From contig JAOKBJ010000003.1 of NCBI GenBank assembly GCA_028244835.1, forward strand, positions 1-64,000: 64,000 bases of DNA, read 5' to 3'. Below the pieces are notes generated by a model, which ran no database searches, was not told the origin of the DNA, and saw nothing but the letters and a program-made list of their open reading frames with translations. Source of the stretch: Methylophilaceae bacterium. Its GTDB lineage: Bacteria > Pseudomonadota > Gammaproteobacteria > Burkholderiales > Methylophilaceae. Shown here in pieces: positions 44,246 through 53,551 of this stretch. Position numbers and translations under genes: made by a program. How positions within the stretch are numbered: position 1 is the first letter of the stretch; every line of letters starts with the position of its first letter.

Positions 44246-44936
44246 ATTGACCGCCATTTAAATCAATGCAAGCGCCATTTAGGTGACTCCAATGGTCTTC
44301 GCATAGATCATAAATAATTTTAGCTAAATCATCTTGATTCAATAACTTGCCAGAATTTACTTGTTTCTTGTGGGATTCTTGCCTATCAAAAGTCATATTC
44401 TTAAACATTGTGCTATCTTGAACTAACCCAGGTGCAATAGCATTAATAGTAGCTCCAGTAGGTAGGCTTGGCAATACTGACTTAACAAAAGAGAGCAACG
44501 CTCCCTTTGAAGCTGCATAAAAAGGATCATAGCTACCTTTTTGACCTGATATTGAAGACATTAAAAGTAGTTTTGATTTTGTTGATAGCAAAGGAATTAT
44601 ATTTCGAATTAACTTTGCTTGGCCAGTAAAGTTAATTGATAGAACCTTATCAATCTCTTCAAAAGTATATTCCAATAAATTTTTGCCAGGTAGAATACCA
44701 ACTAATGAGATTAAAATATCAATAGTAATTTTTTCTGAAATTAATTTTTCAGAAAATTCAATAATACTTTTATTATTATCTAAATCAACACAAAATAATT
44801 CATTATTCTTGGAGGTATTAGCAGGGCTACCCTCTGAAAAATAAGTTGATATAATTTTATTATTTTTATTATTAAATTGATTAAAAATTGCTTTTCCAAT
44901 GCTTGAAGATCCGCCTAAAATAACAATTGTTCTCAT
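44235..44936 (-). CDS. Short-chain dehydrogenase/reductase
   Basis: 233 aa classical SDR. ILGGSSSIGKAIF cofactor motif, SSISGQKGSYDPFYAASKGA with Ser-Tyr-Lys, and the C-terminal [14 protein letters not shown]. It may belong to the nonulosonate block. It overlaps the GT2 gene at its 3' end. Confidence 0.88.
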   Translation of the reverse strand: MRTIVILGGSSSIGKAIFNQFNNKNNKIISTYFSEGSPANTSKNNELFCVDLDNNKSIIEFSEKLISEKITIDILISLVGILPGKNLLEYTFEEIDKVLSINFTGQAKLIRNIIPLLSTKSKLLLMSSISGQKGSYDPFYAASKGALLSFVKSVLPSLPTGATINAIAPGLVQDSTMFKNMTFDRQESHKKQVNSGKLLNQDDLAKIIYDLCEDHWSHLNGACIDLNGGQYVR

Positions 44937-44941
44937 AATAT

Positions 44942-46087
44942 TTACCTTAAAGTTTTGCCATGTGAATTAACCCCAATAATGCTAAGGGATGCATCTTTGA
45001 AAATTTTTCCAGTATTGCTTTCAATCCAAGTCAAAATATCAGAAGCATAACGTGGAGCACAAATAACTAATAGATCTGCCTGTAAAAAATTTTCAACACA
45101 TTTTATGGGCTGACTTACCCCAATACCATCTAATATTAAATCGTCTTTTCGACGAGGATCAGAATCAACAACAATAGCTTTATCTGAAAATTTATAATCT
45201 TTAATTAAGGATCTAAGAAGGTCTGTTACCCCCCATAAAATAATTTTTTTACCATCCTTGGTTAATTGATTCATTTTCTTTCTTAAATTAGTTAAATGAA
45301 TATCGTTATTATGAATTTGTTTTAAAGCCCCGGCTATGTATTTCCTCGCCTCAATAAATTCGTTTTTATATTCTTTTTTACAAGGTATATCTACTCCCTC
45401 TTTTTTAAATATGGCCACAAATCCATGTGGCCTACTGGCATTATTATCGGTGTCAATAAGACTGAAGCCAATCTTCTCGGCAATTAAATTTAAAGAAGAG
45501 ATTGTGAAATGATTAACATGATCAGGCTCTTGGAGAAGGAGGTTGTCAGGGTAAAGCTTTAAATTAGGTACTTCGCAAATCATAACTCCTCCTCGCTTTA
45601 AAGCACTAAAGCAATTTAATAGAAATTGCTTTATATCTAGGACATGCTCTAATACATCATAATGAGATATTACATCAACTGATTCATTTAAAGTATTGAT
45701 ATCAATAGATTTATTTTTTAAATCTTTAGTAGCTTCAATTGAGTGTAGTTGGTTGAAATATTTACTACATCTTCGGTGAAACTCCCCTGGAGCATCTCCT
45801 CCAATTTCAACAAAAATTCCATCTGGGACTTTATATTTGTCTAGAATTCGAAGTCTTTCTTCAATTGAATAAGGTAAACTTATTTCCTTATAGCTAGTAT
45901 TTCCATCCCCATAATATTTCATTAGATCATCACTATTCGGACTTGGTGATGAAAAACAAAATCCACAATTACGACAAATGGAAACGTTTACTGGAAACTC
46001 CCATGTGCTTGAACTTTTAACAATAATACTTTTATTTGACCACATTAATTCTAGGTCTGAACCACCACAGCAATTACATAATCTCAT
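44942..46087 (-). CDS. Methyltransferase with N-terminal zinc site and C-terminal Rossmann-like domain
   Basis: About 381 aa from ATG at 46087, which places the CNCCGG zinc motif at residues 4-9; a TTG at 46123 with AAAGGA upstream is an alternative. Zinc-binding ligands CNCC...CRNCGFC, a SAM-binding central part (VEIGGDAPGE, SHYDVLEHV) and a C-terminal Rossmann-like domain with ILWGVTDLLRSL. The architecture matches sugar C- or O-methyltransferases of the TylC3/NovU kind. Target not assignable. Confidence 0.82.
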   Translation of the reverse strand: MRLCNCCGGSDLELMWSNKSIIVKSSSTWEFPVNVSICRNCGFCFSSPSPNSDDLMKYYGDGNTSYKEISLPYSIEERLRILDKYKVPDGIFVEIGGDAPGEFHRRCSKYFNQLHSIEATKDLKNKSIDINTLNESVDVISHYDVLEHVLDIKQFLLNCFSALKRGGVMICEVPNLKLYPDNLLLQEPDHVNHFTISSLNLIAEKIGFSLIDTDNNASRPHGFVAIFKKEGVDIPCKKEYKNEFIEARKYIAGALKQIHNNDIHLTNLRKKMNQLTKDGKKIILWGVTDLLRSLIKDYKFSDKAIVVDSDPRRKDDLILDGIGVSQPIKCVENFLQADLLVICAPRYASDILTWIESNTGKIFKDASLSIIGVNSHGKTLR

Positions 46088-46127
46088 TTCTGTTTGAAGG
46101 TGAATTATTTTATTTTTTGGCAATCTT

Positions 46128-46823
46128 TCAATTCCTTTTTTTAAACAAATATTCAGCAAATTCAAAATCAATCAATGTGTCTATGTCTAATGATGTTTCT
46201 TTCTTAACAATAACTTGTCGAACTCGACCTTCAAACATATTCTTTTTGTTTAAAACAAAAGATGGTCTTGCTGCATAAGCAACGGTTGTAATATCAAATG
46301 TTTTAGGGCAATCCTGTCTTCTACTTATAACTTTCTTACTCGGCATAAATAAGTCAACATACCCATTTAACCCTTCTTTTACGATATTAAAAAAAGGGCT
46401 TCGATATGGATCAGTAACAGTAATTACCATATCAGTATCATTTTTTTGATATTCATCAATTACATTATTAATATCTTCAACATCTCTTAATGGGGCTGTA
46501 GTAGGTATAGATAGCATTAAATCAGGGAGGCATCCATCAGTAATTTTAAGATATTTTAATCCATGCTGCCAAGAAAGCCATTCTGGTGATTCGTCAGTTG
46601 CTAACTCCAAAGGTCTCATAAAAGGAACCTCAGCACCATATTCCTTTGCAATCCTAGCTATTTCATCTGAGTCAGTTGAAACTATAACTCTACCAATCCT
46701 ATTTACTTTTTTTGCATGCTCAATTGACCAAGCTATAAGAGGCTTTCCATTTAAAATCTTTATATTTTTATCAGGAAGACCTTTTGATCCACCTCTAGCA
46801 AAAATGAAAGCAGTAATATTCAT
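46128..46823 (-). CDS. neuA-like: CMP-nonulosonate (NeuA-like) cytidylyltransferase
   Basis: 231 aa. N-terminal nucleotide-binding ARGGSKGLPDKNIK, STDSDEIARIA and the LSIPTTAPLRDVEDI segment are hallmarks of acylneuraminate cytidylyltransferases. It activates a nine-carbon keto-sugar acid to its CMP form. Overlaps the downstream methyltransferase if its upstream TTG is used, and overlaps the Gfo/Idh gene by four bases. Confidence 0.92.
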   Translation of the reverse strand: MNITAFIFARGGSKGLPDKNIKILNGKPLIAWSIEHAKKVNRIGRVIVSTDSDEIARIAKEYGAEVPFMRPLELATDESPEWLSWQHGLKYLKITDGCLPDLMLSIPTTAPLRDVEDINNVIDEYQKNDTDMVITVTDPYRSPFFNIVKEGLNGYVDLFMPSKKVISRRQDCPKTFDITTVAYAARPSFVLNKKNMFEGRVRQVIVKKETSLDIDTLIDFEFAEYLFKKRN

Positions 46824-47812
46824 TTAACCTTTACCCTTTTCCCAGAAGAAGAAGCATCTTTAATGCTTTCTACAATATTTAAAACTTCAACGCCATCTTG
46901 AAAAGAAATCATCGGGCGTTCTTTTTTATTTACACATTCAATAAAATGCAACCACTCTTCTTTATAGCTTTGGTCTAGATTGGTCTCACCTTTATATACA
47001 TTCTTCCATCCATCACTATTTGCTTCGAATAAGTCAACCTGATCGTTCAACCCATTCCACCTTAAGCTTCCTTTCTCACCAATTACATGGCACATTCTAA
47101 CCTTATCGTGCCGAATAAAATCTAAACTTAATGATGCAACTAAATTAGTATTTTTAAACGCTATAAGGATATTTACATTATCTTCCACATCAATATCAAG
47201 CATACTTTGTTTGCTTAATTGAGCTTGAACAAATTCTACATCACCAAAAATCCACCTCAAGTAATCTAATTCATGGCTAAGTTCAAGCAAAACACCACCT
47301 CCAAGAATTTTTTGAGCTGAAACCGTCTTTCTGTAATCTTTATCTCGCCAACTTGGCAGATATTGTCCCACCTCACTTCTAACAGAATAAAGATTTCCAA
47401 TAAAATTATCATCTATCAAGTCCTTAAACTTGTTCAATGAAGAAAGGTATCGTAAATTATATCCAACCATTAATACACAGTTATTTTTCACTGCTTCATG
47501 ATTTAACTCCTCTAAGCCTTCATGTGTGTTTGATATTGGTTTTTCAACTAGCACATGCACACCCGCCTGAACCAAAGCTAAAGAAATTTCAACATGAGTC
47601 GATGCAGGGCCACAAACAATAGCTATTTGAGGGTTAAATTGCATTACATCACTTAAAGCAAAGAATACTTTATTAGCTCCTTTTGGGATTTCTTTAGTTT
47701 CTTGATGTCTTAGAATTGCAATCGTACTATCTGGAAAAATCTCTCTAGCAATTCTTGAATGTCTTAACCCAATACTTCCGAGACCAACAATTAATATTTT
47801 TTTAATGCTCAC
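46820..47812 (-). CDS. Gfo/Idh/MocA-family oxidoreductase, nonulosonate block
   Basis: 330 aa. NAD(P)-binding ILIVGLGSIGLRHSRIA, EKPISNTHEGLEEL and the LELSHELDYLRWIFG catalytic helix. Similar genes accompany NeuA/NeuB in several glycan loci, where their role is not fully settled. The ATG is 8 bases after the aminotransferase fusion gene. Confidence 0.9.
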   Translation of the reverse strand: MSIKKILIVGLGSIGLRHSRIAREIFPDSTIAILRHQETKEIPKGANKVFFALSDVMQFNPQIAIVCGPASTHVEISLALVQAGVHVLVEKPISNTHEGLEELNHEAVKNNCVLMVGYNLRYLSSLNKFKDLIDDNFIGNLYSVRSEVGQYLPSWRDKDYRKTVSAQKILGGGVLLELSHELDYLRWIFGDVEFVQAQLSKQSMLDIDVEDNVNILIAFKNTNLVASLSLDFIRHDKVRMCHVIGEKGSLRWNGLNDQVDLFEANSDGWKNVYKGETNLDQSYKEEWLHFIECVNKKERPMISFQDGVEVLNIVESIKDASSSGKRVKVK

Positions 47813-47820
47813 AGGGTTTT

Positions 47821-49278
47821 TTATTTGAACCTTTCTAACTCATTTATAACAATTTGTGCAATATGATCAATCTCATCAAAAGTTAGCCCTGGTGAAGATG
47901 GAAGGTTAATTGTAGAAGTACCTAAGAATGATGAAATTGGATAATCGCTTCCATTAGAATATTTCTGATAAGGTGGCATTTTATGTAAAGGATAAAATCC
48001 TGGTCTTGCATCGATTCCCCTATCGCTTAGCGCCTTTAATAATTTGTCTCTTTTTTTCTCAGTAAATTCACTTACTACAAGTGTGTATAGCCAATAAGAA
48101 TTTTCTGACCAACTGTTCTTTGGTAACAATAATAACTGGCTATTTGATTTAAAATTTTTATCGTACCTTTGAAAAACATTTTTTCTTTTTAATAAAAAAT
48201 TATTTATTTTTTTAAGTTGAGCGACACCAATTGATGCCTGCATATTAGTCATTCTAAAATTAACGCCAGCAAATTCATGCCAATACTTTTTTTGCGGACT
48301 CATTCCATGATCCCTCATAATTTTTGCTTTATCAGCTGTTTTTTTATCCTTAAAAACTACCATACCACCCTCTCCAGTAGTGATTAGTTTATTAGCAAAA
48401 AAACTAAAGCAAGTAGCATCACCATCTCTACCTATCAATCTTTTCTTGTAAGTTCCGCCAAGGGCCTCTGCGCAATCCTCTACAATATGTAAATTATTAT
48501 TTTTAGCGATTTTGTTAATTTCATCTATATGTGCTGATTGTCCATACAAGTGGACAGGCATAATTGCTTTTGTATTTTTATTTATTGCTGCCTCAATAGC
48601 TTTTAAGCTTAAAGTCCATGTTTCAGGATCAACATCTACAAGGACTGGAATGGCGCCAACATGAATAATTGCATTTATTGAGGCTCCAAAAGTAAAATTT
48701 GGAACTATAACTTCATCATTGGCTCCGATATCTAAAGCCAACATACCTAACTGTAAAGCTGCCGTTCCACTTGAGACAGCAACAGCATGGCCACCATTTA
48801 AATAACCACTAAAACCAACTTCGAATTCCTTAATAAATCTTCCTTGTGAAGATATCCATCCAGTATTTGCACATTCTAGAAGATTGTTAATTTCTTCGTC
48901 ACCGATATCAGGCTGTAATATTGGAAATTTCCTTACACGTGAAGAAGTTGAAAAATCAACCACATTCATATCATTATCCACCAAAGGTACGCATTTAATA
49001 TTGTGATGAAATAGAGTCCAAATTTCACTTATCTGGCAATCAAAAGGAAGGTAATGTGGTTTTTTATTGTAGAAATCTGAATTTTTTTCGATCATTTTAG
49101 GTAAAGATGTTTCTTTTAAAATAACTCTTCGTGAATCGCCATCTGAAAATGAACCTATCAATTTCTTATTGGAATCAATAAAAAATATGATTCCTAACCC
49201 ATTTATTTCAATAGTTTTAAGAGCTTCTTTGAAGTCTATAGGTAGCTCAACAAATAAATTATCAATATTAATTTTCAT
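47821..49278 (-). CDS. CBS-domain / DegT-family aminotransferase fusion
   Basis: 485 aa, about 110 longer than a standard DegT/DnrJ/EryC1 enzyme. Residues 1-115 read like a CBS pair: FKEALKTIEINGLGIIFFID...GSFSDGDSRRVILK, then LPFDCQISEIWTLFHHNIKCVPLVD. This resembles the CBS module normally fused to PtmE-type nucleotidyltransferases of legionaminic acid loci. Residues 116-485 are a PLP aminotransferase with SSGTAALQL, EDCAEALGG and Lys297 in FFANKLITTGEGG. It likely aminates a 4-keto sugar for the NeuB pathway (LegC/PseC-like). The fusion is unusual. Confidence 0.9.
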   Translation of the reverse strand: MKINIDNLFVELPIDFKEALKTIEINGLGIIFFIDSNKKLIGSFSDGDSRRVILKETSLPKMIEKNSDFYNKKPHYLPFDCQISEIWTLFHHNIKCVPLVDNDMNVVDFSTSSRVRKFPILQPDIGDEEINNLLECANTGWISSQGRFIKEFEVGFSGYLNGGHAVAVSSGTAALQLGMLALDIGANDEVIVPNFTFGASINAIIHVGAIPVLVDVDPETWTLSLKAIEAAINKNTKAIMPVHLYGQSAHIDEINKIAKNNNLHIVEDCAEALGGTYKKRLIGRDGDATCFSFFANKLITTGEGGMVVFKDKKTADKAKIMRDHGMSPQKKYWHEFAGVNFRMTNMQASIGVAQLKKINNFLLKRKNVFQRYDKNFKSNSQLLLLPKNSWSENSYWLYTLVVSEFTEKKRDKLLKALSDRGIDARPGFYPLHKMPPYQKYSNGSDYPISSFLGTSTINLPSSPGLTFDEIDHIAQIVINELERFK

Positions 49279-50126
49279 TTTATATTTAATTTTAATTTAG
49301 TAAGTTTGCGCTGCTCTAGCAATAGATTTATATCTGGACTATACACCTCGATACTAATATAATTTATTGAAGGGTTAATGTACCTCCAAAACCATGCTTC
49401 TGAATTAAAAGGGTTGTTAGTGTCAGATAAGCCATTATTATCACTTAAATGGTAGCCACCAATCCTATTCTCACACAATTGGAACATCTTCTTAGGGTTA
49501 TAGTTTAATGAATTCGCGGATACTTTTAAATGGGCTACATCAATTAATAGTTTTACACCCTCTGGAAGATTATTAAGCAACTCATTACATTCTTCAGGGG
49601 CGCACATTAATAATGGATTACTACTAAATTCTAGAGAGTTATTTTTTGATAACACATTATTTTCAATCATAAGGGTGATGCCTAAATTTTTTGCAATTTC
49701 ATACAATTTTTTTACCCTTGAAACAAATAATTCTTTAGATTTATCTCTATTATATAATTTTCTATCAGCAATCTTTTTTCCAAGCTCATTTACGCCAGGA
49801 TCTAATAAAAAACCAGCATGAAAACTATAATGATCAGATCCAATTATTGAGCACCACTCAAGTGCTTTTAAAACATGTTTGTAACTCCTCTCTCCAACTT
49901 CAGCATCTAATGACCCTAAATTTAATACAAATGGTTTTTCAGGTGGTGGAAAATAATTATGAATTTGAAAATTAACTTTTTGAGAGAGAACAAGAATTTC
50001 GTCTAACAAGCTTTTCGAGTGCATGCCCCCAGATAATTCAATATCTTTTATTCCATAGGAAAATAATTCTTCTGAAAATTGAGCAGCTGTTTTATTTTTA
50101 ATTCCGCCTGTAGATATATATATCAT
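49275..50126 (-). CDS. Sugar phosphate isomerase/epimerase-like TIM-barrel protein
   Basis: 283 aa of the AP-endonuclease-2/xylose-isomerase-like family. Likely metal ligands: HAGF near residue 104, MIENN, LIDVAHLKVS and GYHLSDNN. In nonulosonate loci such proteins may isomerise or epimerise a sugar precursor, but the reaction is not established. Overlaps the fusion gene by four bases (ATGA). Confidence 0.85.
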   Translation of the reverse strand: MIYISTGGIKNKTAAQFSEELFSYGIKDIELSGGMHSKSLLDEILVLSQKVNFQIHNYFPPPEKPFVLNLGSLDAEVGERSYKHVLKALEWCSIIGSDHYSFHAGFLLDPGVNELGKKIADRKLYNRDKSKELFVSRVKKLYEIAKNLGITLMIENNVLSKNNSLEFSSNPLLMCAPEECNELLNNLPEGVKLLIDVAHLKVSANSLNYNPKKMFQLCENRIGGYHLSDNNGLSDTNNPFNSEAWFWRYINPSINYISIEVYSPDINLLLEQRKLTKLKLNIK

Positions 50127-50141
50127 ATTGATTTTATAATG

Positions 50142-51152
50142 TCACAATTCAATTATTTGATCTTCGTTAAAATCTTTTTTTGCTTTTTGTCCGATTACTT
50201 TATTCCAATTAATTGGAGATATTCCTTTTCCAGAACGTTTTGCAATAATATTAGAACTTGTAAATAACTCTCCAGACTTAATAAATTTAGAGGCAACAAT
50301 AAACTTTCTTGCAATATTAATATTCTTTATTTCACTAGTAGAGGGATTTTTTTTTCCGTCTCCTAGCGCCTTTTCTATTCTACGAATGCCATCAATCATC
50401 ATGGTTAATTCATTAGGCTCTAAGCTAGATTTGTGGTCCGGCCCTTCCATATTTCGATCCAAAGTAAAATGTTTTTCAATTACGCTTGCGCCAAGAGCGA
50501 CTGCTGAGATTGGGACAACAATTCCTTCAGTATGATCTGAGTATCCAAATTTAAGATTAAACTCTCTACCAAGTGTCTTCATTGCTAGTAAATTTACTTC
50601 ATCAATCGGACAAGGGTATTCTGAAGTTGCATGCAAAATAGTCAAATCAGTTTTATCAACACCTTCGTTAAGTAATATTTTTACTGCTGACCTAACCTCT
50701 TCCAATGTTGACATACCAGTTGATAAAATTACTTTCTTGTTTAATCCTGCAATTTTTTTAAGGTATGGATAGTTAGTTATTTCACCGCTAGGGATTTTAA
50801 AAATAGGAAGTTTTAAACTATTAAGCAAGTCAATACTTTCATGATCAAATGGAGTTGATAAAAATATAATATTATTATCACAATACTTAATAAGTTCGTA
50901 ATGAGCATTTTTATCTAACTCAAGACTTTTAATCATTTCAAATTGAGATTCATCATTTGTAGTATTTTTCTTTTGGTAGTCCGCCTTCTCCATGCCTTTG
51001 CAAACTAAATTTTCAGCTTTAAAAGTCTGAAACTTTACTGCATCTGCTCCAGAACTAACTGCAGCATCAACCAATTTTTTTGCAATTTCAACTGAACCGT
51101 TATGATTAACTCCAGCTTCTGCAATAATAAATGTTTTATTAATATGTTTCAT
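50142..51152 (-). CDS. neuB-like: NeuB-family nonulosonic acid synthase
   Basis: 336 aa. N-terminal TIM barrel with IAEAGVNHNGSVEIAKKLVDAA, AVKFQTFKAENLV, KIPSGEITNYPYLKKIA and GYSDHTEG; C-terminal SAF (antifreeze-like) domain from about residue 280 (ARKFIVASKFIKSGE...). It condenses phosphoenolpyruvate with an amino sugar to give a sialic-, legionaminic- or pseudaminic-type acid. Which one depends on unseen specificity. One-base overlap with the neuD-like gene. Confidence 0.94.
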   Translation of the reverse strand: MKHINKTFIIAEAGVNHNGSVEIAKKLVDAAVSSGADAVKFQTFKAENLVCKGMEKADYQKKNTTNDESQFEMIKSLELDKNAHYELIKYCDNNIIFLSTPFDHESIDLLNSLKLPIFKIPSGEITNYPYLKKIAGLNKKVILSTGMSTLEEVRSAVKILLNEGVDKTDLTILHATSEYPCPIDEVNLLAMKTLGREFNLKFGYSDHTEGIVVPISAVALGASVIEKHFTLDRNMEGPDHKSSLEPNELTMMIDGIRRIEKALGDGKKNPSTSEIKNINIARKFIVASKFIKSGELFTSSNIIAKRSGKGISPINWNKVIGQKAKKDFNEDQIIEL

Positions 51153-51766
51153 TAACCCGTAAACCTTGATTTATCTTTAAGATCTTTCCTAATAGACAGA
51201 CCCATACCAATTGTACAATTCTTACCAATTGAAATATTATCTTTAACGCACGTTGAGCTACCAATAAAAGTTCCTGAACCAATCTTTACATTTCCATTTA
51301 ATGTAGAATTTGTTGAAATATGACAGCCATCTTCAATCTGAACATCATGCTCAATTAATGCTCTTGAATTAATTATACAACCATCACCAATTCTAACTCC
51401 TGCATTAATTATCACCCCATGCATAATGATATTTCCTTTTCCAATATCAGCATGCTTTGAAACATAAGCGTTAGGTGAGATAATAGTTGGGATGATAAAG
51501 CCTAGAGCTAATACTCTGCTATAAATATTATTTCTTTTGTCTGTATCAATCTGTCCAATTGCAATAAGAGCATTTTTATATTGCTTAAGTAATTCGGATA
51601 AATCTTTATCTACTCCAAAAACCCTGTGTCCGCAGACAATCTTTCCTAACTCCTCTTCAATCCCAATCAAGCCAGCAATTTTAAATTTATCTTGCTGCTC
51701 TATAATATCAATACAAGATATTGCATGACCGCCCGCTCCTATTAGTATTATTTCTGATTTACTCAT
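51152..51766 (-). CDS. neuD-like: NeuD-like sugar O-/N-acyltransferase
   Basis: 204 aa. N-terminal Rossmann-like half (IILIGAGGHAISCIDIIEQQ) and C-terminal left-handed parallel beta helix with hexapeptide repeats (IGKGNIIMHGVIINAGVRIGDGCIINSR...). It acetylates the amino sugar or nonulosonic acid. The gene directly precedes the synthase. Confidence 0.92.
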   Translation of the reverse strand: MSKSEIILIGAGGHAISCIDIIEQQDKFKIAGLIGIEEELGKIVCGHRVFGVDKDLSELLKQYKNALIAIGQIDTDKRNNIYSRVLALGFIIPTIISPNAYVSKHADIGKGNIIMHGVIINAGVRIGDGCIINSRALIEHDVQIEDGCHISTNSTLNGNVKIGSGTFIGSSTCVKDNISIGKNCTIGMGLSIRKDLKDKSRFTG

Positions 51767-51779
51767 AAGTATTTTTCCA

Positions 51780-53525
51780 TTATATTTTCCCGACTATCTC
51801 TTTGTAAGTCCCTGATCTTAATACCCTTCCCTCTTCTAACTCAATAACTTGGTTACACTTTTTAAGTGTTGTAAGTCTATGAGCAATAATTAAGATTGTA
51901 ATATCAGGATTAAGATTAAAAATATTATCTATTACTTTAAGCTCAGTTTGGTCATCTAAAGCACTTGTAGCCTCATCGAAAATAATTACATCTGTTTGTT
52001 TGTATAAAGCTCTAGCAATTCCAATACGCTGCCTTTGTCCACCTGAAAGTCTAACTCCTCTTTCGCCAACTAAGGTATCGTATTTTAAGGACCACGACTC
52101 AATAGTTTGAGAAATTTGAGATTTTTTTGCACATTCAGAAACTAATTCATGGTCAATTTCATCAAGTGGAACACCAAAGGCAATATTTTCTAAAATTGTC
52201 GTATCTGCTAAAAAAATATTTTGAGGTACATGTGAAATATGAAGCTGCCAAGAGCGATAATTTTTAGATGTAATTAATTGGTCATCAATAAACAACTGGC
52301 CATCTTCTGGAATTAATAATCCCATTATAATATCTATCAAAGTACTTTTACCACTTCCAGTTGTTCCAATTAATCCAACTTTCTCTCCTTTATTTATTTT
52401 ACAACTAAAGCCCTTGATAATGGATGGGGTGTCGGGACTGTAGCGAAAATCTAAATTTTGTAGTCGAATATAATTATCAAATTTTATCAAAGAAGGTGAA
52501 GGGAGGTTGTAGTATTCTGGTAATGATTGGTTAAGATAAAATAAAACATCTTTAAGTAAGGCACTACAACCAATTATCGATGTCCAGCTAGCATAAACTT
52601 GTTGCAGTAATGGTAATAATCTTTGTGCGGCAAGAGCAAAAACACCAAGCACAGGTATTGCTTTATTTATCCCATCTGAACTCAGTGCTAGATAATAAGC
52701 TACCGAGGCTAAAATAGTGATTCCAAAGGCCTCAACTATAAATCGTGGGGTTTGACCAATAATTGTTATACCAGCTTGAGCCTTTCTTAAAGGCAAATCA
52801 ACTTCTCTAAAAATTCTACAGTAGACTTCTTGTGTACCATCAATCAGAACATCTCTAATACCGCCAAACCCTTCCTGTAATGACTGAATTAATAAATTTG
52901 ATTTCTTACTAATATTATCACTATCCGTTAGTAACCTTTTTTTTGTTAAGAACAAAATAAAGGCATAAGTCGCAGCAAATCCAAAAGTTGCAATAATTGC
53001 AACTAAGGGATCAATTAATAAAAGAGTTATAAAGATTGCACTTAATATAATGCTTGCACTGATAATTAATAAAATTGGTAAAATAACTTGAGTAACAATC
53101 ATTCCTGTTTTGTTTGTTATTCCTGATATAAATTCACTACTATTTTGCGAAACATGTGCGGAATATGGTAAATAAAGTGAATGTCTGTAAACAGAGATAC
53201 TGATATCTGCCCCTATCGCAAAACCAAAACGAGTCTGAGTCCACAACAAAATTAATCTCATAATGCCAGATATTATTGCCGCGATTATAAATATAAGCGT
53301 CATTGGAAATAATAGCTCAGATGAATTTTGAATATTTAATTTATTAAAAAATGGTTGTAAGGATTGGATATCTAAAATTCTATCTGGTGCAGTCAAGGCA
53401 CCTAAGAAAGGTAAGACTGCTCCAATACTTACAATCTCCGCAAATGAAACAAGAATAGTTAATAAAATAAGTGCTAATAACTGGCCTTTTCTTTTTTTTG
53501 GGATATGACGCCAAAAATTTTTCAA
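51780..53525 (-). CDS. ABC transporter, fused permease and ATPase (PglK/MsbA-like flippase)
   Basis: 581 aa. Six-helix permease N-terminus (residues about 15-310), then an ATPase with Walker A GTTGSGKST, signature LSGGQRQRIGIARAL and Walker B VIIFDEATSALD. As the only flippase-like protein seen, it probably moves lipid-linked oligosaccharides across the inner membrane. No wzx or wzy gene is evident in the window. Confidence 0.92.
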   Translation of the reverse strand: MKNFWRHIPKKRKGQLLALILLTILVSFAEIVSIGAVLPFLGALTAPDRILDIQSLQPFFNKLNIQNSSELLFPMTLIFIIAAIISGIMRLILLWTQTRFGFAIGADISISVYRHSLYLPYSAHVSQNSSEFISGITNKTGMIVTQVILPILLIISASIILSAIFITLLLIDPLVAIIATFGFAATYAFILFLTKKRLLTDSDNISKKSNLLIQSLQEGFGGIRDVLIDGTQEVYCRIFREVDLPLRKAQAGITIIGQTPRFIVEAFGITILASVAYYLALSSDGINKAIPVLGVFALAAQRLLPLLQQVYASWTSIIGCSALLKDVLFYLNQSLPEYYNLPSPSLIKFDNYIRLQNLDFRYSPDTPSIIKGFSCKINKGEKVGLIGTTGSGKSTLIDIIMGLLIPEDGQLFIDDQLITSKNYRSWQLHISHVPQNIFLADTTILENIAFGVPLDEIDHELVSECAKKSQISQTIESWSLKYDTLVGERGVRLSGGQRQRIGIARALYKQTDVIIFDEATSALDDQTELKVIDNIFNLNPDITILIIAHRLTTLKKCNQVIELEEGRVLRSGTYKEIVGKI

Positions 53526-53551
53526 AAGAAAAATTGTTGATTCTTTTTTAA

